From Pocillopora verrucosa (taxonomy: Eukaryota; Cnidaria; Anthozoa; Scleractinia; Pocilloporidae): a stretch of DNA of 64,000 nt. This document shows, one piece after another, positions 38,318-48,778 of this stretch; positions within the stretch are counted from its first letter, which is position 1, and the number at the start of each line of letters is the position of its first letter. The translations under genes were made by a program, and so were the position numbers. Location: the NCBI RefSeq assembly GCF_036669915.1, contig NC_089316.1, forward strand, positions 6,426,271-6,490,270, in the 5' to 3' direction. The notes beneath the pieces are model-generated. The model saw only the letters and a program-made list of their open reading frames with translations. It searched no databases and had not been told where the DNA came from.

Positions 38318-41300
38318 CATTTTTATAATTATCCAGACTCGCTCACTGATCCCATTTGATAAGAATATTTATATTAAAATAATATTCAAGATCCATATCA
38401 TTTTTTAATTTTTTCATCAAACAGGGCACATATGCACATAAGCACATATTAAACTTTTCAAAACTCTTAAATGTTTGAGGAAGTGCTTAACATGGCTGAA
38501 AACACAAAACAAGGCTGACATTATTCAGCTCATGTAGTTTCTAAGAGTGATGGAATTAGTGGTGGGCACACACTGTAGCCACTTGAACAACACCAGCATT
38601 TTAGGCCATGTAAATCGTTGCTGGATAACTTTAGGTGGAGGTTAACAATATATGCGCAGTGAATCTTTGAGGATGTACTTTCATTTTTACCTAATATATT
38701 GATGCATGTTTTCTTTAAAGCGTTCAGTTTTAATTTTTTGGCTCATCAATCAAATACATGTAATCGAGGCTCTTTCACTATAATAAGGTAGTTTGTATTG
38801 AAGGGGTTTCCTGAAAAAGCCCAGTAACTTACCAAACACCTGTTTGGGTAGAAATCATTTCTTGCTCCGACGTATCCCAAAATTCCGGTGATAAAAACCT
38901 ACAATTCACACAAGCAGAAAAATCAATTAAATAATTCATTTCTCATTGTGGAATAAGAACATATTAAGTATTCTTCAAGTCAAAGTGATAATTTTTTCAC
39001 GTTTTGCTTGCCATAAATATACAATTCAAATCAAACAAGCTCAGAAAGCTCCACCAACTGAAGTGCAGATGGAGTTCACTAAAATATAATTTTCGCGATC
39101 CCAACTCAGTCACTTTTTGTTTATGTATCTTCATTATATAACCTTTTAACGAGGTTATCTTTGGAGAGCTATGTGATGATGCCAAAGATTGCCCACAATT
39201 TTCCTACCCCCAAAATCCCAAAAAAGTGGCATCGACCCCATTCAAATAACTCTATGGAAAATGCAACCCAGTTGTAATCAATCCAGCCATAAAAATGTGA
39301 CCTCATCGAGTGGCACATCTCTATTGGGTTATCGCAAGGCAGTACCCCATAAAAAGGTGACCTCCACCCAGTGGCGCCCCCATTAGCCTATCACAAGGCA
39401 GTGCCCCATAAAAATGTGACCCAATCCAGTGGCACATCCCCATTAGCTTATCACAAGGCAATCTACTTAGATCCTCCTTAAACTGAAGAATTTCTGAGGG
39501 AGTAAAAGGCAGTTAAGACAGAGATAACATAAATGAAAGAGAGAGAATTCACCTAGATATTTTCTTATTTGCGTAACGATGAAGGTGATGAACTTTCAAA
39601 CATTTTTTTTACAGGTATCTGTCACAATCTGACACCCGTCAATTAGAGAGCGCGTAAGAGAAAGAAAGCATCGGTGCACTTTTGAAAAAAAATAACAATG
39701 GTACTGGTTTGGCAAACAAACTCAAGTTCAATGACTGTTACGACAATTTTTTCTCCAAAGCCATTTAATGACCTTATGGAAAATATCATTCACTTCCATC
39801 AATGTTTAACGTATGAAGAATTCCTCTGTAAATTGGAAGGAAAGAATCTGTAAGTAAACCCAAATGTATGTTTTGAAGTTGTGGGAGTTTGCGCGAGCGC
39901 TAAAAGAAAGTAGATTTTCAATACCATCGAGTATAAATAGGAAATGTCCTTACAACAACATTACGCTATGTAACGCAATACACTGTAGCTATTCACAAGG
40001 ATAGGCCTTTTCGCTGCCATAACCAGTCTCAAACGCTAGCTCTTGGGATACATAAAACACGCGGACGGTTAGGGAGCGTTTGGTCAGAGCTTTTGATCAA
40101 AGCGACCACCCAAATCTTTGGATAAATAAAGACTTCAACCAACCACGTACGTCAAATTTGACCTTCTCGAAGACTGGTCTGAAATTACATACTTAAACGC
40201 AATGATTCCTTTTGTCCTTGACAACCAACTGAAATTGCGAGATATGCGTACGGAAAATACTTTCAAAATAAATCAAATTACATTCACCAAAGGCGAAAGG
40301 AAAAAGGAATGGTCTAACTTTTACGGAATGTTCAGTCAAAATCTGCCGATTCTTTCCCTTTCACCGCCATAAAGTGGAAAATAACGAAACCACAATGCAA
40401 CGCAATCAGAGTGTGCACGCCCATCCTTAAATTGATTTGGTTCAAACGCCTGTCTTTCAATGTCTTTCTTTCGTCAATTCCCGACGAACACCAGTTTGCT
40501 TCTCAATGAAAATAGATTGGTAAGATTTTTGCTCCGCCTCATACAATTGGAAAACAAGTCCCCGGTCCTAAATACAATCTATGCTTCTCGCCATTATTTT
40601 CTTTATCCAAGAACTGTATGCGTAATAATCTATGGGGTTGTGATTTCAGATTTTAGTGGAAGGAGTGCCTTCTTAAATGACCAAGCGCCTGTGAACCGTA
40701 AGCTCATATTGAATCTGCTGCAAAAGAGCCAACTATATAACTTCAGTCGAAAAAGCGTGCAACAAAATGTCTATTACCTTAACCTTTGCCACTAAAAGCT
40801 CATTCATTCCATTCACGCAAAGGAAGACACGCATCGATTAAAAAATGAATTTCTGTTCGAAAATAGTCGCATGAGTTCATTGTCTCTTACGGCACCTTAC
40901 CTCAACTTCAGCATAACGTATATTAAGCAGCGTTGATTTCCAAAGGGAAATAAAAATAACTTGCATAACTTGCCGCCGCGGTTTCCGTTCGCAGGCGACG
41001 CAATTTTTTTTTGATTCCTCGTTGTGGTTTTGCAGAGGACAGCTATGAAATGAGCATAGTTTTAAAACGCACATGCTGGCTATTGTTCTGCCCTTTAGAT
41101 CTTTTTTTTCTGCCACGTCCTCGTTGCCGTCGCCGTCGTGCTTTTCTTAAGGTCCCTAATATTTGAACAGTGAGACGAAACTTACCCAAACGCCAACCCA
41201 GATGCCAAAACCAACGTACGAAGTCCAGTCTACAGTGGCGAAAATAGATGCTATTCCAAAGACGAACATCAAAGCCCCAAACACCATCTGTGCGATGGCC

Positions 41301-41332
41301 AATCCTCGCAAAGTAGCTGCTCTGTACACCAT
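33778..41332 (-). CDS. MS4A/CD20-like four-transmembrane protein, copy C
   Basis: Exons on the - strand: 41186-41332, 38833-38898, 36606-36941, 34774-34899 (reduced), 33778-33975. It is more diverged from A/B: the TM3-TM4 loop is longer and Tyr/Lys-rich (CDSYKTYSPYRYKSYRYGTN), so exon 3 is 336 nt. The normal acceptor side of exon 4 is split by a 202-bp insertion (34909-35110). An in-frame AG at 34900-34902, inside former coding sequence, could serve as a new acceptor and would give about 290 aa. The tail has ten PGVVAQ-type units, then TGVTV and a TAG. That TAG lies where copy E has CAG (Gln), so the stop arose by one substitution. Function depends on the altered exon 4 splicing. Confidence 0.6.
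34909..35110. mobile_element. 202-bp insertion splitting MS4A copy C exon 4
   Basis: Flanked by a 13-bp duplication, 'tttgctggttggt' (34896-34908) and 'tttgctggtcggt' (35111-35123). The other copies have a single version of this sequence inside exon 4. The insert is AT-rich and has no ORF or terminal inverted repeat that I can see. The long target duplication favours a retroposed short element. Confidence 0.7.
35162..35514. mobile_element. Palindromic MITE in MS4A copy C intron 3
   Basis: The left end 'gggtccagttgttcaaag' and right end 'cttcaaacatctggggcc' are inverted repeats. They continue inward through 'ataacactatccaatggata' and its mirror 'atccagtgaatagtgttat'. A second MITE (35228-35438) sits inside it. 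Confidence 0.65.
35228..35438. mobile_element. TTAA-flanked MITE, copy 1 (nested)
   Basis: Begins TTAACCCTTTAACTCCCA and ends GGGAGTTAAAAGGTTAA, a terminal inverted repeat bounded by TTAA. It shares its interior ('gacagtaaggagaat', 'caatatcaaccagataag') with the copy at 60910-61120. TTAA target use points to piggyBac-type mobilisation. It lies inside another MITE. Confidence 0.75.
37077..37310 (-). mobile_element. tRNA-derived SINE in MS4A copy C intron 2
   Basis: On the - strand it starts 'tggcgcggtggtgagagtgc', has a B-box-like 'ggggttcgattgctggac', and ends with a body containing 'gttgttgctccgaaggggtt'. A related SINE sits at the equivalent place in copy E (54824-55045). It is absent from A and B. 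Confidence 0.65.
38286..38322. repeat. (TTA)n microsatellite
   Basis: About ten ATT/TTA units in copy C intron 2. Copy E has a degenerate equivalent near 55700-55760. Confidence 0.85.
39220..39480. repeat. Minisatellite of about 60 bp in MS4A intron 1 (copy C)
   Basis: Three imperfect units of the form 'ccccataaaaatgtgacc' ... 'ccagtggcacatccccatt' ... 'tatcacaaggcagt'. Copies A (21580-21680), B and D have two units and E (56550-56640) about one and a half, so unit number varies among paralogues. Confidence 0.65.
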
Positions 41333-41559
41333 GGCTGTGATCAAACTGGCGACAAATCGAAGATTAGATCAGACGCCGAGATAGTCAAAGCTTCAAAATC
41401 TGTTCCCTGGCAACCCGAAGGCATTTGACTGTTGTCAGTTTCCGGTGGTTAGAAATGTGACACTTCCCTGGCTGGGATGGGGAATTTGAACCGGAAGTAT
41501 TGAGTCTTTCCAGCGGAGTGCACGTTCTATATTTTAATACGGAGTTATTCAAAGGTGCA

Positions 41560-43861
41560 CAGTTCGGGCCATAACCATTTCTGGATATCGGTTTCGAGCT
41601 TTGTGATTGGGTGAGATCAAAACCAAAACAAAGCAAATTTGGCCGAGAGGTGCTGGAAACAAGAAGAAGCTGATTTTTTTTTTTTGGTGGCGGCCATGTT
41701 GTAATGCGGTAGTAAGCTGAAAAAAAATTCGCTAATAAGGACTGGACGTAAGATACCATTAAAAATATTCGTTTATTTCAAACATTCAACATGCATGTCC
41801 TAGACATTCTCGCATTCTTTCTAGCACAAATTCTTTGTAACGCTGTGGTCCTTCCACCAAGAGCGTCACAGGAATAAAAGCTCCTCCGCCAGCCTGTTTG
41901 TATCTGGAGAACTTCAGGGTAGAGCTTGGCCTCGATGTTACTGTCCGTTCTCCGTTGATTTCCCTATTTTGGGTTACAAGAAAACCAATTAAATGAGGTT
42001 GAACCAAATAACGCGCACTGATAACAATTGGAACGAGTGAGGTGTGAGATCGCGGAATCAGGACAATTTCATTTCTCTCCAGTATAGGTCGAGGAAAGAC
42101 AATATCTTGCTTCTCTCCGATTTTAAATAGACATTATCAATTTCAGTCCATCAAGCCTTTACGAAAAAGTAACAGTAAAGCAAGAAAACAGTAACTTACC
42201 TTTCAATTCCTGGTTATTTTGCCACATCGAAGCAAAGCATGCAGCTGTATGTTTAGAAAGTGCTGAACCGTGCCGATCTGCTGCCCTTTGACATCTCCTA
42301 AAGTGTATGTCTTTCTCTGCGATCTGCTGAAAATCTGGACTTCTCGTAAAGCCTCTGGAATGCGTTCCATTTCTCGTGGAAGAAGACAAGCCAGTGCATG
42401 CGAGTCATACGTGTTGTCGTCTTCACTTTGAATAACAAGCGGTGTTCCACGTGGAGCTTTGATCTTGAAATTATGATACCTGGAAAATAAACGCCAATAA
42501 ATACATGAGTGGGATGAAATAAAATCAAGTAGTCACAATCTATATTAAGACGAATACACATGATCGAATTCAATGCAAGAGAATCATACAAGGTATTTTG
42601 CGCGCTATTGATCGATTCGCGGGAGAATCTAGGTCTCAGAACACTACAAATTCGGTCCTACAGCTTTTAGTCAGCAATAATATGTCCTTTACAATTACCC
42701 TTTGATTTGAACACCCTGTATAGAAAGTTTGTTTAGGTAATCACTGCAAAATGTGAAAGCACGAGCGGTGTTTCTAAACGAGTTTCACAATTACAAACAA
42801 GTCCCTTGTGGTTTTAGACGAAAATTTCACTCTCATCAGTTCGTGTGGTTAACCTCCAACCTTTCTTTCCGGAATGCTGTAATAGAGACACTTCGGCAAG
42901 GCTTTCCACCAATGTGATTTCTTTATTTTCATCTTCATGCCGCTCTTATCGCACATTTCCCGGATACGATACCTGAAGATGTGAGAGCTCAGTGAACGAA
43001 TACCTTTTTGTTTTATGTTTGCCCGAAGGAGAACTTACTCGCTGGATAATCACATTTACGTGTTAGATTCGTGATTTCCTGAAATTATCTTTTAGTGTGC
43101 ATTCGCCTTGGCTGAATGAATCTCTCTGATGTCAAGATCGACATTGATTTGAAATTTCATCCAGAGCTCCGATTTAAAATATTCTTTGTTTATAGCACTG
43201 ACCCAGGCCCGTGGCAGATTTGTGCCACAAAGACGACAAAGTGTCTCGAGATACTGAATGTGTTCATCCATGCTGTTGGCTTGATCTGTAATTCACAATG
43301 TAGGCTTACAAAGGTCCGATAAATAATTGTCCTTTTACTTTAAATTGGCCGGCCACAACGTATGGTTAAAATTTATCGTTTACACGATACTCCGATGGAT
43401 CTTAACAAAGGAATCCGTCTGGTAGTTTGCACACTAACAGACTTTCAACATTTGTGCACTCGAGCAAAAACCTCGTGCACTCGATTGGAATTTTGACAAA
43501 TCGGAAGCAAATTTATTCTAGTTTTTTAAAAGATTTTTTTTAGGAATCAAAAAAAATGTTGCATACCTGAAAACCTCAACTAAATAGAGGTTATTCCTCG
43601 ATCGAGCCCTTCGCAAACATGGACCTCCACCCGAATTTTCATCTGAATTTTTCCTTCACGTCATCGCGATCACCATCAGTTCTTTGCTTGTTGTGTGTAA
43701 TTGCTTGTCTTCTGTAATTTTGCAAGGTTTCATGGGATATGGGTAGGGAACTAAGTCGCTAGGGCTCGAATAAAGTAATGATTGAGTTTCCTCGATGTCC
43801 CACTACGACATCCATGTTGGTGACGTCATCAAGTATCCAGAAATGGTTATGGCCCGGACTG
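41560..43861 (-). mobile_element. 2.3-kb TIR DNA transposon with RAG1-N-like exon
   Basis: The ends form a 28-bp inverted repeat starting CAGTYCGGGCCATAACC (41560-41587 and 43834-43861, one mismatch). It is flanked by a 5-bp duplication, GTGCA at 41555-41559 and GTACA at 43862-43866. Sister copies show the empty site 'aaggtgcagagttaattc' (for example near 23277). Inside, on the - strand, are decayed exon-like pieces with splice borders: 43285 down to a stop near 43099, 42861-42972, 42200-42479, and 41786-41963 ending in a stop. Frames do not all join, so the element is probably dead. It lies just upstream of MS4A copy C. A 5-bp target duplication is typical of Transib/RAG-type transposases, but no DDE catalytic core was recognised. 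Confidence 0.75.
43099..43285 (-). pseudogene. Exon resembling RAG1 N-terminal zinc region (N-RAG-TP-like)
   Basis: After a 'ttacag' acceptor the - strand reads QANSMDEHIQYLETLCRLCG, then a basic/aromatic spacer, then WMKFQINVDLDIREIH. The pattern C-x2-C, then F-x-I-(N/D)-V-x2-D-x3-IH, matches the zinc-binding stretch near the N-terminal third of vertebrate RAG1 and the N-RAG-TP transposon proteins described from molluscs. In those families IH is followed by a second Cys pair. Here the next residues are SAKANAH, with Asn and His where I would expect Cys, then a stop. I read it as an eroded or incomplete copy. Resemblance is by eye only. Confidence 0.4.
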
Positions 43862-45063
43862 GTACAGAGTTAATTCACTTTTGCAAGCGAATGGCTCACA
43901 AGAAAAGGTCTACAAGGTCTAGGTTTTTAAAGCTCAAATAGTGAATGAAAAGAAAGTTGCGGTCGCTGATCTTTAAGAAAAAACTGATCATTTAATCCAG
44001 CAGTCGGGTAGAGTATTTGAGTACAGTTTTGGCCCACAGGTAGGATGGGGGAAGGGAAGAACTTTCACAAAGATATGTTTTTTTTTGCCATACCACGGGC
44101 TGTTGTTTAAATGATAAAAAAAGGGGCTGTTCAGCTTCCTATCACAATTTTCCTGTCTTAAACTTAAATAAATATTCTTAACGTGAATATTACGGGGGAG
44201 TCTTAAACTTGAGTAAGTATTCTTAACGTCAATTTTACGGGGAAGTAATTTAACCTGTCAACGTTGAACTGTTACGATTCTCTGAACCAAACTTACAGCC
44301 TCTCATAAATATTATTCTGATCCTGATCACTCTGATTTTATTTTTGAAGACTTGTTCCTAGAGGGCTCTAGCATGCGGAAATATTAGTAAGAGGGTAATG
44401 CTATATCGTTCTGTTGGGTTCGTTTGTGGTGTATCGTAAACGTGCAGATTATTAGCTGCTATATCTCTACTTAGTAAGAGATAGTAGATGACGTCATAAC
44501 ATGAGAAAAGGTCCAAAAAGTGGCACACGAGGCGCAGCTACATTGTGATGTCATCTGTCTACCCATATTTACCAGGAGCTCATTAAAGGGCTCCTGATTT
44601 GTTATATATAAGAAAGAAGCAAAAAAACTGTTAAAAGTCACATCATCTATGAATGAGCCAATCAAAATGCAGCAGTGATTCAGCTTATTAGATAAACATA
44701 CACATCCTGGAGGCACAGGTTTACCTTAGTTGGGAAAGAGATGGGTAGGGAGGGAAAAGGGGGAAAGAATCTCTTGCTTCTAACCGGGCTTCAATATCCG
44801 TGACTTCTCGTATCCTTGACATTTCCCCCGCACCCCTTCTTCAACCCTCGTTCAGTTCGCACTTTTCACCCTCTCCTCTCTTATCTTATTGTCCTCTTTA
44901 ACCACTCCTCTCCTATGGTTCCTATTCCTTTCCCCTTCCACTACAAGAGTTTACGAACACAAAACTTCTAAAGCATGCCCTAATTACACTACAAAGGTCT
45001 TCAGATGTAACTTCTGATTCATGTAGTGAATGTATGGATTCATGTAGCCCAGTAATTGGGTCG

Positions 45064-48000
45064 CTAGAAGTCAACCCCAGGCAGAGCAACCACCCTAGGT
45101 TGTGAAACCACGCGAGGCTCTGCAACAACTCCAGGCTGTACAATCGCTCCAAGCTGTCAAATGAACAATGTTAAAATACTTTCAGACCTAGAACACAATT
45201 GACCTCAGACTTCTTGACAGCATATACATGGGGCACGATTTTCTTCATTTTTTCAAATGCGTGGGGCAAAAAAACTCTGAGTTACCCATATTGAACTAGA
45301 CACAAGGCCTTTGGATTTTGTGCGCTGTCATTGAGCTACAGAGAGCTCACTCGGGTGAATTGGGCCATCAATAGCTTCATAACAAACTCGAATTTTTTCT
45401 TTATTCGTGCATCAAGTTAAAAAATTTACCATACTGAATGTATAGATCACCAGCTTTAGTTTCATCATACCAGCATTTTAACCCTGTACACCATAACATG
45501 AGTATACATCTACTCCATTCTATCTTTGTATAATTGGTTTAACAATCGAGAGCTTCTTTAGCTGGTGACCATTTTCCTCATACTTTTTACCTTAATGTGT
45601 GATTCAGGGGGTTATATTGTAAGGAGAGATTAGATGCAAGTCACTCTTAGAATTTCAAATATTAATTTCCTGATATCTGAAAAAAATGCCTAATAAACAC
45701 ACAATAGCCTGAACAACACTAAGAGGACGAGGACAGAGAATATGTTAATCTACGTGTTACGCATCTAAATGACACCATTCATTCCTCTTTTCCCCTTTAA
45801 ATCTTTCTGAAGTATACTCTCTTGCAGTCAATGTAGTCATGGATAACTTTAGACCAAAATTGAATTTCCATTGTAAACACCTCACTGCACGGAATAATAA
45901 TTAATTTGTTTTCTGACAAACAAACTAAATAAGAAAAAAAACATTTGATACTTTGCCTGGAACTTTGTTTTGTTCAAACTCGGATTCATTTCATTTGTAT
46001 CAGTAGAAAACGTTTTATTTCTAGTTACCTGCAGGAGGACTTACGCAGGTTGCTGGCCTGTTGCTGGGTATCCCTGTGGCACCACACCATCTTCAGTCTG
46101 CATTAAAACCACACCTAGCCGTGTCCTTGGGTTCATGTACCGAGGCTGTACATACATCTCTTGCTGGCTGGTCCTTGTCTTAATAGTCAAAGTAAATAAA
46201 CAGCAGGGTGATTAAATATTTATAGTCTAAAACTCATTAAAAAACACAACTTGCCATTTCACCAAATAAGGTTGATAGAATGAACAAAACCATTTACTAG
46301 GTAGGTTTACAACTGAGCTACTGCGGACAGGAAAACAGCGTGTGTCTAGTTAGAGGGAAGTTGACTGTACTACATTCAAAACTAAGAGTCCCAATGGTTC
46401 ACGATGAATACTAATTATTTCAAATGTCACTAGCCCAGCATAAACTGTTCATCATGATCATTATTAACACTATACAAGTGTTCACTAGAGAGATATTTGT
46501 CTAGTGAACGTAATGTTTGTTCCACGATGCAAACAAAGAACAAAGAACAAAGCTAGACTGGACAGGGCACATGATTTTAAACTTGCAATAAGTTAACAAC
46601 AGCTTCCATCGGACACTAAAAAATATGCACGGATATTTGTCCGTGGATATTATGTAAAAAATCATGTTTCTTCCTCTGTTGCAGTTAATATATGCCCTTC
46701 ATCTCGAATTCAAGTTTAAACGAAGGCTTCTATCGTATTGACCAAAAGGATTTGACTGATTGGGGAATATAAGTCGAGCTAGATATCCAAGGATATTCAC
46801 CAATTTTAGCTAGGGCTTATTTGATCACATGCTGTATTCAACATTGAATAGTTTTCAGTTTTAGCCCTACATATCCAGTTATGTGCCCCTTTTTGTGAAA
46901 CGAACTGTAAGTATGCAAAAATGATGCAATATATATATATAAAAATGATGCAATATACATATAAAAAATATATATATGCAATATATATATATATAAAAAA
47001 TGTATTGGCAACGAATGATTTAACAACAGTCCTTCTCAGGACTACACTCACCCGGACGATCAAACTACACTATTACAATTTTCCTACCCCCAAAATCTCA
47101 AAAAAGTGGGATGAACCCCATTCTAGTAACTCTGAGGAAAATGCAACCCCATTGTAATCAATCCAGCCATAAAATTGTGACCCCATCGAGTGGCATTAGC
47201 CTATCACAAGGCAGTACCCCATAAAATGGTGACCCCCATCCAGTGGCGCATTCCCAATTGCCTATCAAAAGGCAGACTACCCAGATCGTCCTAAAACTGA
47301 AAAATTTTCGGGCGAGTGAATGGTAGTTAAAACAGAGATAATGCACATGAAAGAGAGAGACCGATAAAGTTTTTATTTATGTAGCGATAAAAGCGATTTA
47401 AAAGGCTTCCAAAGAAACATTTTTTTCGCAACTATCTGTCCCAATCTGACACTTGTCAATTAGAGAGCACGTAAGAAAAAAAGCGCATGTACACTTTTGA
47501 AAAATAATAAGAATGGTACTGGTTTGGCAAAAAAACTCAAGTTCAGGAACTGTCATGACAATTTTTTCTTCAAAACCATTTAATAACCTCAATAGCGGAA
47601 AGTATTATTCACTTCCAGCGATGATTAGTGTACGAAGAATACCTCTGTAAATTTCGAGGAAAGAATCTGTGAGTAAATTCAAATGTATGTTTTAAAGTTG
47701 TGGGAGTTTGCTCAAGCGCTAGAAGAAAGCAGATTTACAACACGATTGATTAGAAATAGGAAACGTCCTTACAATAACGTAACGCTATGTAACACAATAC
47801 TCTGTAGTTATACACAACGATAAGCCTTTTCGCCGCCATAACCGGTCTCAAACGCTCGCTCTTAAAATAAACAAAACACGAATACCGTTGGAGAGCATTT
47901 GGTTAGAGCTTTTGATCAAAGCGACCATCCAAATCCCTGGATAAATAAAGACTTCAAAAAACGACGTACGATACATTTGGCATTCTCGAAAATTGGTCTC

Positions 48001-48778
48001 AAATTACTTACTTCACCACAGTGATTCCGTTTGTCCTTGACAACCAACTGACATTGCGACAAATACTTAAACACATTCAAAATAAAACAAATTACTTTCA
48101 ACAGTGGCGGAGGGAAAAAGGAATGGCCTAACTTTTACGGAATGTTCAGTCAAAATCTGCTTATTTCTGCCGCTTTCACCGCCACAATGAACTTATCGCT
48201 ACCACAATGCAACGCAATCAGAGTGCGCACACCGTCAAGGCCGAGCCCATCCTTAAATTGATTTGTTTCAAACGCCTTCTTTTTTCAGTCAGTTCCACAT
48301 TCACACCAGTTTGCTTCTCATTGATTGGTAGCTTGGTAAAATTTTCTCTTCGCCTCATACAATTGGAAAACAAATCCCCGGTCCTAAATACAACCTGTCC
48401 TTTTCGCCATTGTTTTCTTTAACCAAGAAGTGTATGCATTATAATTTTTGGGGCTGTGATTTCAGGTTTTTAGTGGAAGTAGTGCCTTCTTAAATCACCA
48501 AGCGCCAGTGAACCGTAAGCCTCATATTGAACCTGCCGCAAAAGAGTCAACTATGTAACTGCAGTCGAATAAGCGTGCAACAAAATGCCCATTATCTTGA
48601 CCTTTTATTCGAAAAAGTTAGACGAAACGACCCAGACGCCAACCCAGATGCCAAACCGACGTACGTAGTCCAGTCTGTAGTGAAGAAAAATACTTGCTAT
48701 TCCAAAGACGAACATCAAAGCCCCAAATACCATCTGTGCGTTGGCCAACCCTCGCAAAGCAGTTTCTCTGTACACCAT
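45064..48778 (-). pseudogene. MS4A/CD20-like copy D, exons 2-3 deleted
   Basis: Three parts remain: exon 1 (48632-48778), exon 4 (46029-46178) and exon 5 (45064-45153). Compared with copy A, sequence jumps from 'aatgatttaa' (47014-47023, equal to about 20296) straight to 'caacagtccttctcagg' (equal to about 21421). This removes about 1.1 kb with exons 2 and 3, hence TM3, TM4 and part of TM2. Exon 1 also has one inserted and one deleted base that cancel (the middle reads FLHYRLDYVRR) and its donor GTAAG has become GTCGT. The tail exon keeps five hexapeptides and stops at TAG. No functional tetraspan product is possible. Confidence 0.85.
46925..47000. repeat. TATA/ATGCAATATA microsatellite at the copy D deletion
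   Basis: The AT-rich stretch 'gatgcaatatatatata', single in A and B, is expanded to several units here, about 20 bp from the deletion junction. Confidence 0.7.

Larger units (their letters stand above)
41333..45063. repeat. Inter-copy spacer C/D
   Basis: The copy C upstream region (ETS-type CCGGAAGT at 41491-41498) is interrupted by the TIR transposon at 41560-43861. MS4A upstream sequence then resumes, followed by a 55-bp direct duplication at about 44155-44246. Next come a heavily deleted ACOX flank (about 44270-44400, then 44400-44460 and 44460-44720) and copy D 3' flank. No ACOX exon relic remains here. Confidence 0.65.

Noticed and set aside
41156-41344. Upstream start extending MS4A-C to MITAMVYR
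   Set aside because: The upstream codon is TTG, not ATG; the first ATG (41330-41332) matches the start of the other copies.
42159-42591. Independent host gene inside the RAG-like element
   Set aside because: The exon-like pieces lie wholly between the TIRs and do not join in one frame; they belong to the decayed element.
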